Source of the DNA: Paenibacillus tianmuensis
GTDB lineage: Bacteria; Bacillota; Bacilli; Paenibacillales; NBRC-103111
Assembly: GCF_900100345.1 (NCBI RefSeq)
Contig: NZ_FMTT01000057.1
Location: 1 to 33,437, forward strand
DNA length: 33,437 bases
Direction of reading: 5' to 3'
This document shows positions 16,134-24,600 of this stretch, piece after piece. How positions within the stretch are numbered: position 1 is the first letter of the stretch; each line of letters begins with the position of its first letter. A model generated the notes under the pieces. That model did not search any database and had not been told where the DNA came from. It saw only the letters and a list, made by a program, of their open reading frames with translations. Position numbers and translations under genes: made by a program.

Positions 16134-16838
16134 GTTTCAATTCCTCATAGGTATGTTCAAAGCGAAGGTCCATGGGCATGACGGTAACCTCTATGCCTAG
16201 TATCAATTCCTCATATGGACGTTCAAACGCAACAACGCAGAAGGAAAACTGCTCATCAAACCGGGTTTCAATTCCTCATAGGTACGTTCAAAACGTAACA
16301 CTACGCTTTCCGCTTTTCCCCTTAATACCAAAGTTTCAATTCCTCATAGGTACGTTCAAAACGTTCATGCTTGTCCAAACAGGCATTGTTTTGCTGTTCG
16401 GTTTCAATTCCTCATAGGTACGTTCAAAACTCCGGATCACAGGAGCCGCTTCCACAGTCCCATCGGAAGTTTCAATTCCTCATAGGTACGTTCAAAACGC
16501 ATACGATACCATCGGAATATCGTCCTTCTTCTGCTGTTTCAATTCCTCATAGTTACGTTCAAAACGTGCATAGGGAAGATGACGAGCAGCAGGTACGTAA
16601 GGCGTTTCAATTCCTCATAGGTACGTTCAAAACACAGAAGGGCGATGGAGCGAATCATCTCACCCCTAGCATGTTTCAATTCCTCATAGGTACGTTCAAA
16701 ACTCGACGATATTTTTAATGCCCTCATGTGCGCGTGCCGAGTTTCAATTCCTCATAGGTACGTTCAAAACAAATGTAATGTACTTCGTCTTCCCCTGAAA
16801 CAGAGACTGTTTCAATTCCTCATAGGTACGTTCAAAAC
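16134..16838 (-). CRISPR. CRISPR array 1 (11 repeats, 10 spacers)
   Basis: Repeat of 30 bp, on the plus strand GTTTCAATTCC...GTTCAAAAC. Repeat starts: 16134, 16200, 16265, 16333, 16401, 16469, 16536, 16604, 16673, 16741, 16809. Spacers are 35-39 nt. The two leftmost copies are degenerate (16134: two changes; 16200: several changes and a shift at its end), and 16536 has one change. The array is transcribed on the minus strand, because the conserved leader is on the right, decay is on the left, and the minus-strand repeat ends in ATTGAAAC, the 8-nt crRNA 5' tag typical of Cas6-processed type I/III systems. No cas gene is in the window. Confidence 0.98.
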
Positions 16839-16935
16839 CCGTAAAATTCCCGCCACTAAGCCATTTCTACATATTCCCAAATTACGTATCGAACAAAACA
16901 AACACCGTAATCCCTTTTGCCGCCCAGCTATCCTT

Positions 16936-16979
16936 GTCGTCGATCCCCCGGCTTTTTTGCAGCATTGAGGGTCGACGAC
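16936..16979. repeat. Conserved inverted repeat inside CRISPR leader 1
   Basis: GTCGTCGA (16936-16943) and TCGACGAC (16972-16979) form an 8-bp stem that continues with CCC/GGG across a one-base bulge. The same structure is kept in leaders 2 and 3. It lies downstream of the leader promoter, so it would be present in the pre-crRNA. Confidence 0.8.
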
Positions 16980-16995
16980 AAAACAGCACAGTTAA

Positions 16996-17024
16996 ATTAT
17001 AAGCCTTTGTCAGCCTTTTTCCAA
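16996..17024 (-). promoter_or_regulatory. CRISPR leader 1 promoter
   Basis: On the minus strand TTGGAA (17024-17019), a 17-nt spacer and TATAAT (17001-16996). The same elements with identical spacing occur in leaders 2 and 3. Confidence 0.8.
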
Positions 17025-17114
17025 CCCCACGGTTCCCCGTGTTTTAACATCAGATAAATATTTTCGGCCTTCTACCTTAAATTCCGAATACTTCGAAGCT
17101 TTTTTTGATACTTG

Positions 17115-17642
17115 TCAGCTAGAAGAATCGGAGTCCTGCTGTGCACCCTGATCTCCCTTCAGCCCTTGGTTTAGATGATCGATCATCTTCTGGGAAAACT
17201 TCAGCACCGCCTGCAACTCTGTTTCCGAAAACGAGTCCAAAATGCTTAAAAATCGGCGATTGATCTTTGCGTGCATCGCTTCGTGCGCTTCGAAAACGTG
17301 TCTGCCTTTGGACGTAAGACTAAAGTACACTTCTTTTTTGTTGTCGTTCAGTCGGCTTCGCTTGATGTATTCTTCCGCATGCAGCTTGGTGCTGATTTTC
17401 GTAATACCCGCTTTCGACAAATTCATCTTTTCGGCAATGGACGTATTGTTAATCGGCTCGTGGTTGCCGATGCACTCGATGACGTGAATGCTGGTCAAAT
17501 TGTTCGGAAACGCGGCAAGTCCCAGCAACCGCGCCTGATCGGCGAACTCATCCAACTCGGTTTCGACCGTCTGCTCGATCAAATGAGAGAAATGGAGAAA
17601 CTGGCCGTAAATCAATCGCTTAAGTCCCTCGGAAGAATCCAT
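17115..17642 (-). CDS. MarR-family transcriptional regulator
   Basis: A 175-residue winged-helix repressor. The DNA-binding part, about 60-125, reads NNTSIAEKMNLSKAGITKIS followed by the wing (IKRSRLNDNKKEVYFSLTSKG). Long N- and C-terminal helices form the dimer interface. The ATG follows GGAAAGGG. The C-terminal tail is Gln/Asp/Ser-rich. It is divergent from the PPOX flavoprotein gene; two TTGTAAACAA sites lie in the region between, one near each promoter, which points to control of both genes. Its 3' end lies about 35 nt from CRISPR leader 1. Confidence 0.9.
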   Translation of the reverse strand: MDSSEGLKRLIYGQFLHFSHLIEQTVETELDEFADQARLLGLAAFPNNLTSIHVIECIGNHEPINNTSIAEKMNLSKAGITKISTKLHAEEYIKRSRLNDNKKEVYFSLTSKGRHVFEAHEAMHAKINRRFLSILDSFSETELQAVLKFSQKMIDHLNQGLKGDQGAQQDSDSSS

Positions 17643-17776
17643 TGCGCATCCCTTTCCTTCGAAGTATTATGCTCCGCCGTTTCCTGATGATCAGCGTTTC
17701 CTCATTGTTCTCCCCCTCGCAAAATGATTCTTGCGCTCCGGCATCGGTCCATCAAAACCATCCTAAAATTATTAAC

Positions 17777-17786
17777 TTGTAAACAA
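17777..17786. promoter_or_regulatory. Candidate MarR operator, copy 1
   Basis: TTGTAAACAA (TTGT-N2-ACAA dyad), with ACTTGTAAACAA identical in copy 2. It lies just downstream of a minus-strand TTGACT (17801-17796), inside the likely marR promoter. Confidence 0.6.
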
Positions 17787-17953
17787 AAATAACACAGTCA
17801 ATAGTGACAATCAATAGCGGTACGTCAGTCCATTCATCGTGTCCAATGCGGGGACGTCCGCACTCGCATCCCGTCCCATGTAGCTACTTTTTACTACAAG
17901 CGCCCCCTACTCCCCGTCTCCAACGAGGTTGGTTATTACACGAAATGAAAAAA

Positions 17954-17983
17954 TTGACAGAACGCACCTTATCCATTTATTAT
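17954..17983 (+). promoter_or_regulatory. Promoter of the PPOX flavoprotein gene
   Basis: TTGACA (17954-17959), an 18-nt spacer and TATTAT (17978-17983). The candidate operator at 17988-17997 follows the -10 by four bases, a position that would block transcription start. Confidence 0.65.
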
Positions 17984-17987
17984 TTAC

Positions 17988-17997
17988 TTGTAAACAA
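17988..17997. promoter_or_regulatory. Candidate MarR operator, copy 2
   Basis: Second TTGTAAACAA, immediately after the -10 of the PPOX promoter. The region between the two copies (17787-17953) and the remaining leader up to 18102 hold no gene. Confidence 0.6.
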
Positions 17998-18102
17998 TAT
18001 TAAGCGACGAAATTAGTCTCAATGTTGCAGATTTCCATTTTATCGGAGTCGATTGTATGGATAAGCATTGTTTGGAAACCTAATTATCAAGGAGTGCTGG
18101 TA

Positions 18103-19131
18103 ATGGAATTATTCAATCCAAAAACCGTGATCGACACGGTAGAAGCACTTGAGGCGGTCGTGGGCGAAATTCCGCTTCTGATGACGTTAAAGGAAATCGA
18201 CCATCTTGACGAAGGCGCGATACGTTGGATTGCCGCATCGCCACTTTTATTCGCCGGGTTCGGCGATGGCGAAAAGATCGGAGTCACCTTAGGCGGTGGC
18301 GAATCCGGCTTTGTAACTGCCGACACGCACGAGCTTCGTGTGCCGACTACGATGCTCGACGAGCCTGCACTAGCTCAACCCGGCACGGGTTTTGGTTCGC
18401 TGTTCCTGATTCCTGGCACCGGGGAAACGTTGCGCGTCAATGGTCGGGTCGTAGATGTAATCGACGGTGAGATTCGCATTCGCGTTGAGGAGTGCTTTGG
18501 TCATTGCGCAAAGGCGCTGATCCGCTCCGATTTCTGGACGGCCACACCCGACGAAAGCTCGCCGCAGGACGCCGTTAGCTTCGTTAGCGCCAGCCTCTTT
18601 ATGGCACTGACGACAACCGACGCAAACGGCCGCACCGACCTGAGCCCGAAGGGCGATCCAGCCGACAAAATGGCGCGTGTTGAGAAAGGCTGCGTTTGGT
18701 TCGCCGATCGGCCGGGGAATCACCGCACTGACAGCCTCCATAACATCATCGCGCAGCCGCATGTCTCGGCATTGTTTTTAATCCCAGGATCGACGTATGT
18801 TGCCCGCGTCTCGGGAACCGCTAGGATTACGACTGACGAGACAATACGTGCACGCTTCGTCGTTCAGGGCAAGACACCGGCGCTTGCCGTAGCCATCGAA
18901 AGCAACAATCTCGAGTTGAGCCGGAGTCCCGCTCTCTTGCGTGCCAAGCTCTGGCCAGTGCCAGAGCCTACTCACGGTATCCAGCCCACAAAGCTATTCG
19001 TCGAGCATATGAGGATGAACAAGAACAAGAGCTTAGAAGCGAAACTCGCGAGCGCAGCCCTGTCGAAGCCCGGGTTTCAGGATATGCTGGAGGAGGATCT
19101 GAAGAAGGAATACAAGGACAACCTCTACTAA
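18103..19131 (+). CDS. PPOX-type (pyridoxamine-phosphate-oxidase-like) FMN flavoprotein
   Basis: A 342-residue protein. The ATG at 18103 follows AAGGAGTG; the 27 codons upstream in frame lack any start signal. Two split-barrel halves are visible: residues about 20-145 (IRWIAASPLLFAGFG, then FGSLFLIPGTGETLRVNGRV) and about 165-290 (SFVSASLFMALTTTD, DLSPKGDP, CVWFADRPGNHRTDSLHN, VSALFLIPGSTYVARVSGTA). The second half has the usual FMN-binding features of the MSMEG_1061-like and PNPOx-like families; the first is more diverged. Such proteins bind FMN or F420 and reduce diverse compounds. A Cys pair and HC motif are present (ECFGHCAK). Likely repressed by the divergent MarR protein, suggesting an inducible detoxification role (inference). 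Confidence 0.82.
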   Translation: MELFNPKTVIDTVEALEAVVGEIPLLMTLKEIDHLDEGAIRWIAASPLLFAGFGDGEKIGVTLGGGESGFVTADTHELRVPTTMLDEPALAQPGTGFGSLFLIPGTGETLRVNGRVVDVIDGEIRIRVEECFGHCAKALIRSDFWTATPDESSPQDAVSFVSASLFMALTTTDANGRTDLSPKGDPADKMARVEKGCVWFADRPGNHRTDSLHNIIAQPHVSALFLIPGSTYVARVSGTARITTDETIRARFVVQGKTPALAVAIESNNLELSRSPALLRAKLWPVPEPTHGIQPTKLFVEHMRMNKNKSLEAKLASAALSKPGFQDMLEEDLKKEYKDNLY

Positions 19132-19189
19132 TCCGTCGGATAGCGGTTTGGGCCTTTCATTTGGGGATATTTTCTCTTGAGCTTCGATG

Positions 19190-19199
19190 ATGTTATAAT
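19190..19199 (+). promoter_or_regulatory. Extended -10 promoter of the NRDE gene
   Basis: TGTTATAAT (TG at 19191, TATAAT at 19194-19199), 35 nt before the start. No clear -35. Confidence 0.5.
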
Positions 19200-19234
19200 G
19201 CATACGAAAACGATGCGGAAAGGCCGTGATTGGC

Positions 19235-19990
19235 TTGTGTTTAATCTTGTTCGCTTACCGGCTGCATCCCGTTTATCAACTCGTCATGGCCGCGAACCGC
19301 GATGAATTTTACGCACGTCCGACGGCGCCGATTCATTATTGGACGGATCACCCTCATGTGCTGGCTGGACGGGATTTGCTCCGGAACGGGACGTGGATGG
19401 GCGTGACGAACAGCGGCCGATTCGCCGCTTTGACGAATTATCGCGATCCTACGGAGCAAACCGAGGGTAAGCACTCCCGTGGACAGTTGGTCTCTACCTA
19501 TTTAGTCGGGAACGAATCGCCCCAGGCTTATGCGGAACACGCCGCCCGCGAACGGACAGAATACCCGGGCTATAACTTGTTGGTTGGCGATCCCAACGAG
19601 CTGTATTATTATTCGAACATAGGTCACGAGATTCAAAAGCTCCAGCCCGGTGTTTACGGCGTAAGCAACCATCTGCTGGACACCCATTGGCCGAAGGTAA
19701 CGAAAGGGAAGAAAGAGTTGGAAGCGCAACTCAAGGATTTTCGGGAGGACCGGGTCGATGCGTTGTTTGAACTGCTTGAGGACGCGGAGCCGGCACCTGA
19801 CGATGCGCTGCCTGCCACCGGCGTGTCACTGCAGTGGGAACGTCTCCTCTCTCCGATCTACATTCGGAGCGATCATTACGGAACGAGAAGTTCTACGATT
19901 TTATTGATGACTGACAACAAGCTTCACTATGTCGAACGAACACGTTCCGGCGAACGCATACAAGACCGCAGACATTCGATTACGTTCTAA
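19235..19990 (+). CDS. NRDE/TANGO2-family protein
   Basis: A 251-residue protein with the defining motif AANRDEFYARPT (about 21-32), plus LAGRD, GTWMGVT, RFAALTNYR and NLLVGD. TANGO2-family proteins have an N-terminal-nucleophile-hydrolase fold and begin Met-Cys. Here the TTG at 19235 gives MCLILFAYRLHPVYQLVMAA, exactly that pattern, and lies 11 nt after GGAAAGG. The GTG at 19226 would add three residues, bury the Cys and is only 2 nt from the box, so I reject it. Function in bacteria is poorly defined; links to haem handling and lipid metabolism are described for homologues. It is monocistronic with its own terminator. Confidence 0.88.
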   Translation: MCLILFAYRLHPVYQLVMAANRDEFYARPTAPIHYWTDHPHVLAGRDLLRNGTWMGVTNSGRFAALTNYRDPTEQTEGKHSRGQLVSTYLVGNESPQAYAEHAARERTEYPGYNLLVGDPNELYYYSNIGHEIQKLQPGVYGVSNHLLDTHWPKVTKGKKELEAQLKDFREDRVDALFELLEDAEPAPDDALPATGVSLQWERLLSPIYIRSDHYGTRSSTILLMTDNKLHYVERTRSGERIQDRRHSITF

Positions 19991-19997
19991 TCGCCAC

Positions 19998-20031
19998 AAA
20001 GCCTCTCGAGACGATCTCGAGAGGCTTTCTT
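19998..20031 (+). terminator. Rho-independent terminator
   Basis: Perfect 14-bp stem, AAAGCCTCTCGAGA (19998-20011) with TCTCGAGAGGCTTT (20015-20028), then CTTT. It lies 7 nt after the NRDE stop. Confidence 0.85.
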
Positions 20032-20183
20032 TGCTTGCACTGTTCCGCTTGCATTCCGTGCCACGGTGTACTATTGAGCGGAATGACCTCACTTGAGCCC
20101 AGGTTCATTCCTTTAAAGTGACGGGTCGCGTCGTCTCTTTCTCTCAATCGTTCAAGGAAAAGCTGGCCGAATAAAACAGCGGA

Positions 20184-21292
20184 GTTTCAATTCCTCATAG
20201 GTACGTTCAAAACGTGACAATCCCGATATAGGCGTCCATGGACCTCATCCGAGTTTCAATTCCTCATAGGTACGTTCAAAACGCTAAATGAAAAACAGGC
20301 CAAGTTGAACCAACTTTAGTTTCAATTCCTCATAGGTACGTTCAAAACTTACTGATGCAGGGTTCTTTTGAAGTCTTAATTTGAAGTTTCAATTCCTCAT
20401 AGGTACGTTCAAAACAAACTTCATGTTCCGAGCCATGGTTTTTGCAGTTCGAGGTTTCAATTCCTAATAGGTACGTTCAAAACCAGACGTCTACGCTGTT
20501 CGACAAATTCAAAATGGACTTGTTTCAATTCCTCATAGGTACGTTCAAAACTCGAAATCCTCATACACCCATCCAATGAGTACGTGAGTTTCAATTCCTC
20601 ATAGGTACGTTCAAAACCCGTACAGCCGAGAGGAATATTACGCCTCTTATGATAGTTTCAATTCCTCATAGGTACGTTCAAAACTGAAACCGATCGGAGC
20701 CGACGGATCACATTGATTATGGTTTCAATTCCTCATAGGTACGTTCAAAACAATGAAATACCCGCGACCGCCCCTTGATGCTTGACTTGTTTCAATTCCT
20801 CATAGGTACGTTCAAAACCAAAAAAACAAGTTTGCGGCATGGCGGGATGTAACACCGTTTCAATTCCTCATAGGTACGTTCAAAACCATTTGGGGAAAAA
20901 CGTAATGCGATTAACGCAGCTTAGTTTCAATTCCTCATAGGTACGTTCAAAACTTTAGGGCCAAACGGGGGCTATATCACTATAGCAACATAGTTTCAAT
21001 TCCTCATAGGTACGTTCAAAACGGCATCGCAGGTGCTGCAATCTTCACACCACGTATCATGTTTCAATTCCTCATAGGTACGTTCAAAACGCCGGACCTC
21101 GATATTTCCTGAACTTCACCGATGCCAGTTTCAATTCCTCATAGGTACGTTCAAAACCTGTGAAGGAATCTCTTCCCCATCGTTCTGCAAATGAGGTTTC
21201 AATTCCTCATAGGTACGTTCAAAACGCTTTCGACAAATTCTTTGATCATGTAGTTGATTACAGTTTCAATTCCTCATAGGTACGTTCAAAAC
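20184..21292 (-). CRISPR. CRISPR array 2 (17 repeats, 16 spacers)
   Basis: Same 30-bp repeat and orientation as array 1. Repeat starts: 20184, 20253, 20319, 20386, 20454, 20522, 20588, 20655, 20722, 20789, 20857, 20924, 20993, 21061, 21128, 21196, 21263. Spacers are 36-39 nt. Only 20454 differs from consensus (C to A in the middle); even the leader-distal copy is intact. This suggests that this array is younger or that its old end has been lost. Confidence 0.98.
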
Positions 21293-21533
21293 CCGTAAAA
21301 TTCCCGCCGCTAAGCCATTTCTACATATTCCAAAATTACGTATCAAACAAAACAAACGCCGTGATCCCTTTTGCCGCCTAGCTATCCTTGTCGTCGATCC
21401 CCCGGCTTTTTTGCAGCATTGGGGGTCGACGACAAAACAGCACAGTTAAATTATAAACCTTTGTCCGCTTTTTTCCAACCCCACGGTTCCCCGGGTTTTA
21501 ACCTCAGATAAATATTTTCGACCTTCTACCTTA
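21293..21533 (-). promoter_or_regulatory. CRISPR leader 2
   Basis: Paralogue of leader 1 over about 240 bases with a few substitutions. Promoter: TTGGAA (21478-21473), 17 nt, TATAAT (21455-21450). The GTCGTCGA/TCGACGAC hairpin is kept, near 21391-21434. Confidence 0.9.
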
Positions 21534-21593
21534 CCTTAACCTCTTCGCCACGACCGAGCGGGCTCTCCGACCGCTACGCTCTCGTATGCACAA

Positions 21594-21621
21594 AGAGCAC
21601 CCGATGTTTGTCGGGCGCTCT
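21594..21621 (-). terminator. Terminator of the DUF4132 operon
   Basis: On the minus strand AGAGCGCCCGA and TCGGGTGCTCT (one G-T pair) enclose a 6-nt loop, followed by TTTG. It lies 9 nt after the DUF4132 stop and separates that operon from leader 2. Confidence 0.8.
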
Positions 21622-21629
21622 TCTACATG

Positions 21630-24600
21630 CTATAGCATCGCCAGGATGCTTGGATCTTTAATTTTGCTGTCTTCTGCCAGCAGCAGCAGCTTGGACATAA
21701 TTTCCGCTGTGCGCGGATCGCTGTCGGCGAACGGCAGGAACAGGCGGCCGCGGCTTTGCGAATGAACAGGCAGAATGGTAAGCGCTCCTGTCCCTTTTTT
21801 ATGCACGATGCCTGAACCCATATGGACGCTGTATTCGCCAAGCTTGCCTGCAACATGCGCATGAGAGCCTTCCAGCCGCACATTGTCGACCTTCAGCAGC
21901 ATGAGCAGCTCTTGGGCAATCGCGATGCGCATTTCCACAGTCGAATGGCTGGCCTCCGGATCGACGCCGCCGGCGTGTGCTACGCTGACGACGAGGTCGA
22001 TGTCGCGCATCACTTCCGAGAAAATAACCGGCGGCACTTCCGCCAGCTTGATCGGTTCCATTGTCTCGCGATTGAAGAACTGCACCGTCTCCAAGGTTGG
22101 CGGCTCAATATCGGCCGGCGTAAACCAGTCGGCCATCGCATACATGCGGGCAATCAGGTTTTCCTTGTAGTACACCTTTTGCAGCCCTTCCTCGTAATCG
22201 ACGGTCCACGTGCGCCCGCGCAATAAGGCTACCGTCCGCTGAGGCTGTACCTGATGGCCAGCGTAACGGCGGGATACCGTAACCGCAGCAGTCTCATCGG
22301 CATTCAGACGGTAATATTCGCGAAATACCTGCTTGAACGGCTGCTTGATCTCCCGCACAAACAAGTCCCGTTGAAATTCGCTCCAGCGCCCGGACGCATA
22401 GAGATGAACCGGATGGGCAAGCAGCAGCCCGGTATCCGATTGCAGTGTCAGCAGGCCGCCGTCCGGCTGGCGCAGCATGAATGCGTTCGCCCCTTGGTCC
22501 GGCTCCTGCAAATAACCAATACCGCCTTTCCCCGTCTCCGCCCCTGCCGCATCGATCCAAACGAGATGGCGCACAAGCGGCGCAATGACCGGATTGCGAA
22601 TGATCGCCCCAAGCTCTTGCGCGGTGAAGCGCGTTCCATTTTCCATCGCCTGCTCGAAGCTGAACTTCGCACGGGTATACTGATCCTTGAGCTCCTTTTG
22701 CGCCCCTTTCATGGCCAAGACCAGCTCATTCTTGCGCAAGGCAGTCGGTATGCTCTTCTGGGCTTTACCGCCCTTCTCCACCTTCAGCTCCACTTGACCT
22801 TCATCATCAATTGCCAGCCAAAGCTTCGTGCCATTCATATCTTGCGGGGAAAAATAAGCCGCGATTTCTCCGATTTTTTCAGCTTCAAGATCCCAGCTCA
22901 TCCGATTGACATCGCCGTAGCCTGCATTGCGTGCCAAATTTTCGAGGGCTATGGCGCTAGCCTTTCCTTCGCTTTCGCGACGCTGAGCGCCGAATTGCTT
23001 GCTTTCTTTCAGGAACTGCTGGATCAACTCATACCGCCCCAGCACTTCCCGCTTGTCTCCGGCCGCAATGGGTAGCAAAGCATAGCTGAGCAGTTTGTCC
23101 TTATTTCGGGCAGAGCGGATGCCCTCCACCAGCTCCTGCTTATCCAGTTTCCCTAAAGTGGCATCGGCGAACAACTGCGCACGGCGGTGCGAATTGCCGC
23201 CATCGGTAATATATTTGGCGCAGCTATACAGCAGGTCAAAGCGCTCTACGCCGAGCGTTTCATAAGCGCTCCTGAACCAATCTCCGTCGAAGGCGCCGTC
23301 ATTGAAGCTTTGCGGACTGATCGGCGAGAAGATCGCCACTTCCGTCTCCTTCTGCGCGGAGAAGGTTTCGTTAATATGAGCGTGGAAATACCATGCCGCA
23401 CTCTTTAGTCCCGACCAGCCCAGGTGCTGCTGCACGATATCAACCCATTGCGGCGCATACATGGCCGCTTCCAGCAAGCGCTGCTCGGTCAGATCCGTCT
23501 TTTCCAGCAATGCGGCGAGTTGTGCCGCGTCTTCGCCTTTGGCGGGATAACAGCATTTCAGCAGCGAGCTGAGTACGGCCTTCTTCGTCAGGTCGCTACT
23601 GTAGACGTAACCGCGCCGGAACGTTTCCTTCCCCAGTCCCGTCAAAATAGCGACAAAGAAGCGCATGCCTTCGAATCGGTGAATCGCTAACGATAGCTCC
23701 GATACTTCTGTCGGCAAATCGCCGCGGCGCGATTCGATTTCGACAATACGGCACACCGCCTGCTCCAATAGCGGCCTCACGCCCGGATAGCTTTCCAGCA
23801 GTGGCTTGTTCCAATTCGGATGCGTTAATTTGCGGATGAAATCTTTGGCTAGGTTCCCTACCATCATTTCACGCAAAAGGACGCTGTCGCTGATCAGGCC
23901 CAGATGATGCGCACGCATATAAGAATCAACGGATAAAGTAACGTCGTCGGCGCCCTTTAACAGCTTGTAGCTGGCATAAGCGGTGAAGAAATATTCCGCA
24001 AATTGCTCGTCGCTTTGCGCACACGGCTCTGCGCATGTCAGCCACTGCTCCAGCAGGTCCGATCCCAGAGCTGGAAAACGGTCTCTATCCCGATGCCAAT
24101 ACATGTTGGTTCCTTCATCCAGCTCCGCTTGCGGCATGACACACTGCTCAACCGTCAGCCGTGCCCGCAATGAACGGTAGATAGACATACAAGCCGTAAA
24201 GCTTTCAGTCGAGTCGGCTTCATGAAACAGCAGGCGAATCAATTGATTGGTTTTTCTCTCATGCTTGAGCGTTTCCAGCGCCTTGTCCAACTGCTGCGCT
24301 TTTTGCTTATCCTGCACATCCGCATAGAGCTCTGTGAACCATTGCTTTTCCGCGGCATCGCCGATCGTGTGGTCCTCCCCTCCGAACATGAAGACCAGCA
24401 TGCGCATCGGCGTCAGCTGCAAATCCCGCGCAGCCTGCCGCCATACCTCCGGCAGCGGGTAGCTATCCAGCGAATCTTCGGCGGTCTCTTCGCCATCGGC
24501 TTTTTTTACCTTGGCCAGCCTGTACGTCTGATTGCCGAGCAGCACCTTTTCGGAATAATTGCTGTAATGTTGCCCTTCATACTCATAATTGTAATGCTCC

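Larger units (their letters stand above)
16839..17079 (-). promoter_or_regulatory. CRISPR leader 1
   Basis: About 240 bases, nearly identical to the sequences right of arrays 2 and 3. It contains the promoter at 16996-17024 and the hairpin at 16936-16979. Similarity to the other leaders stops at about 17079. The leader-repeat junction begins CCGTAAAATTCCC. Confidence 0.9.

Noticed and set aside
15889..16200. 103-codon plus-strand frame ending in CRISPR array 1
   Set aside because: It runs into the first repeat and has no RBS or family resemblance.
16172..16968. Open frames running through CRISPR array 1 on both strands
   Set aside because: They consist of translated repeats (recurring VSIPHRYVQN or FQFLIGTFKT and the reverse FERTYEELK) and are artefacts of the array. 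The same holds for the frames in array 3 at 29362-29775.
22254..23075. 273-codon plus-strand frame inside the DUF4132 gene
   Set aside because: It is an antisense frame of a conserved DUF4132 region, with no start signal and no recognisable motif.
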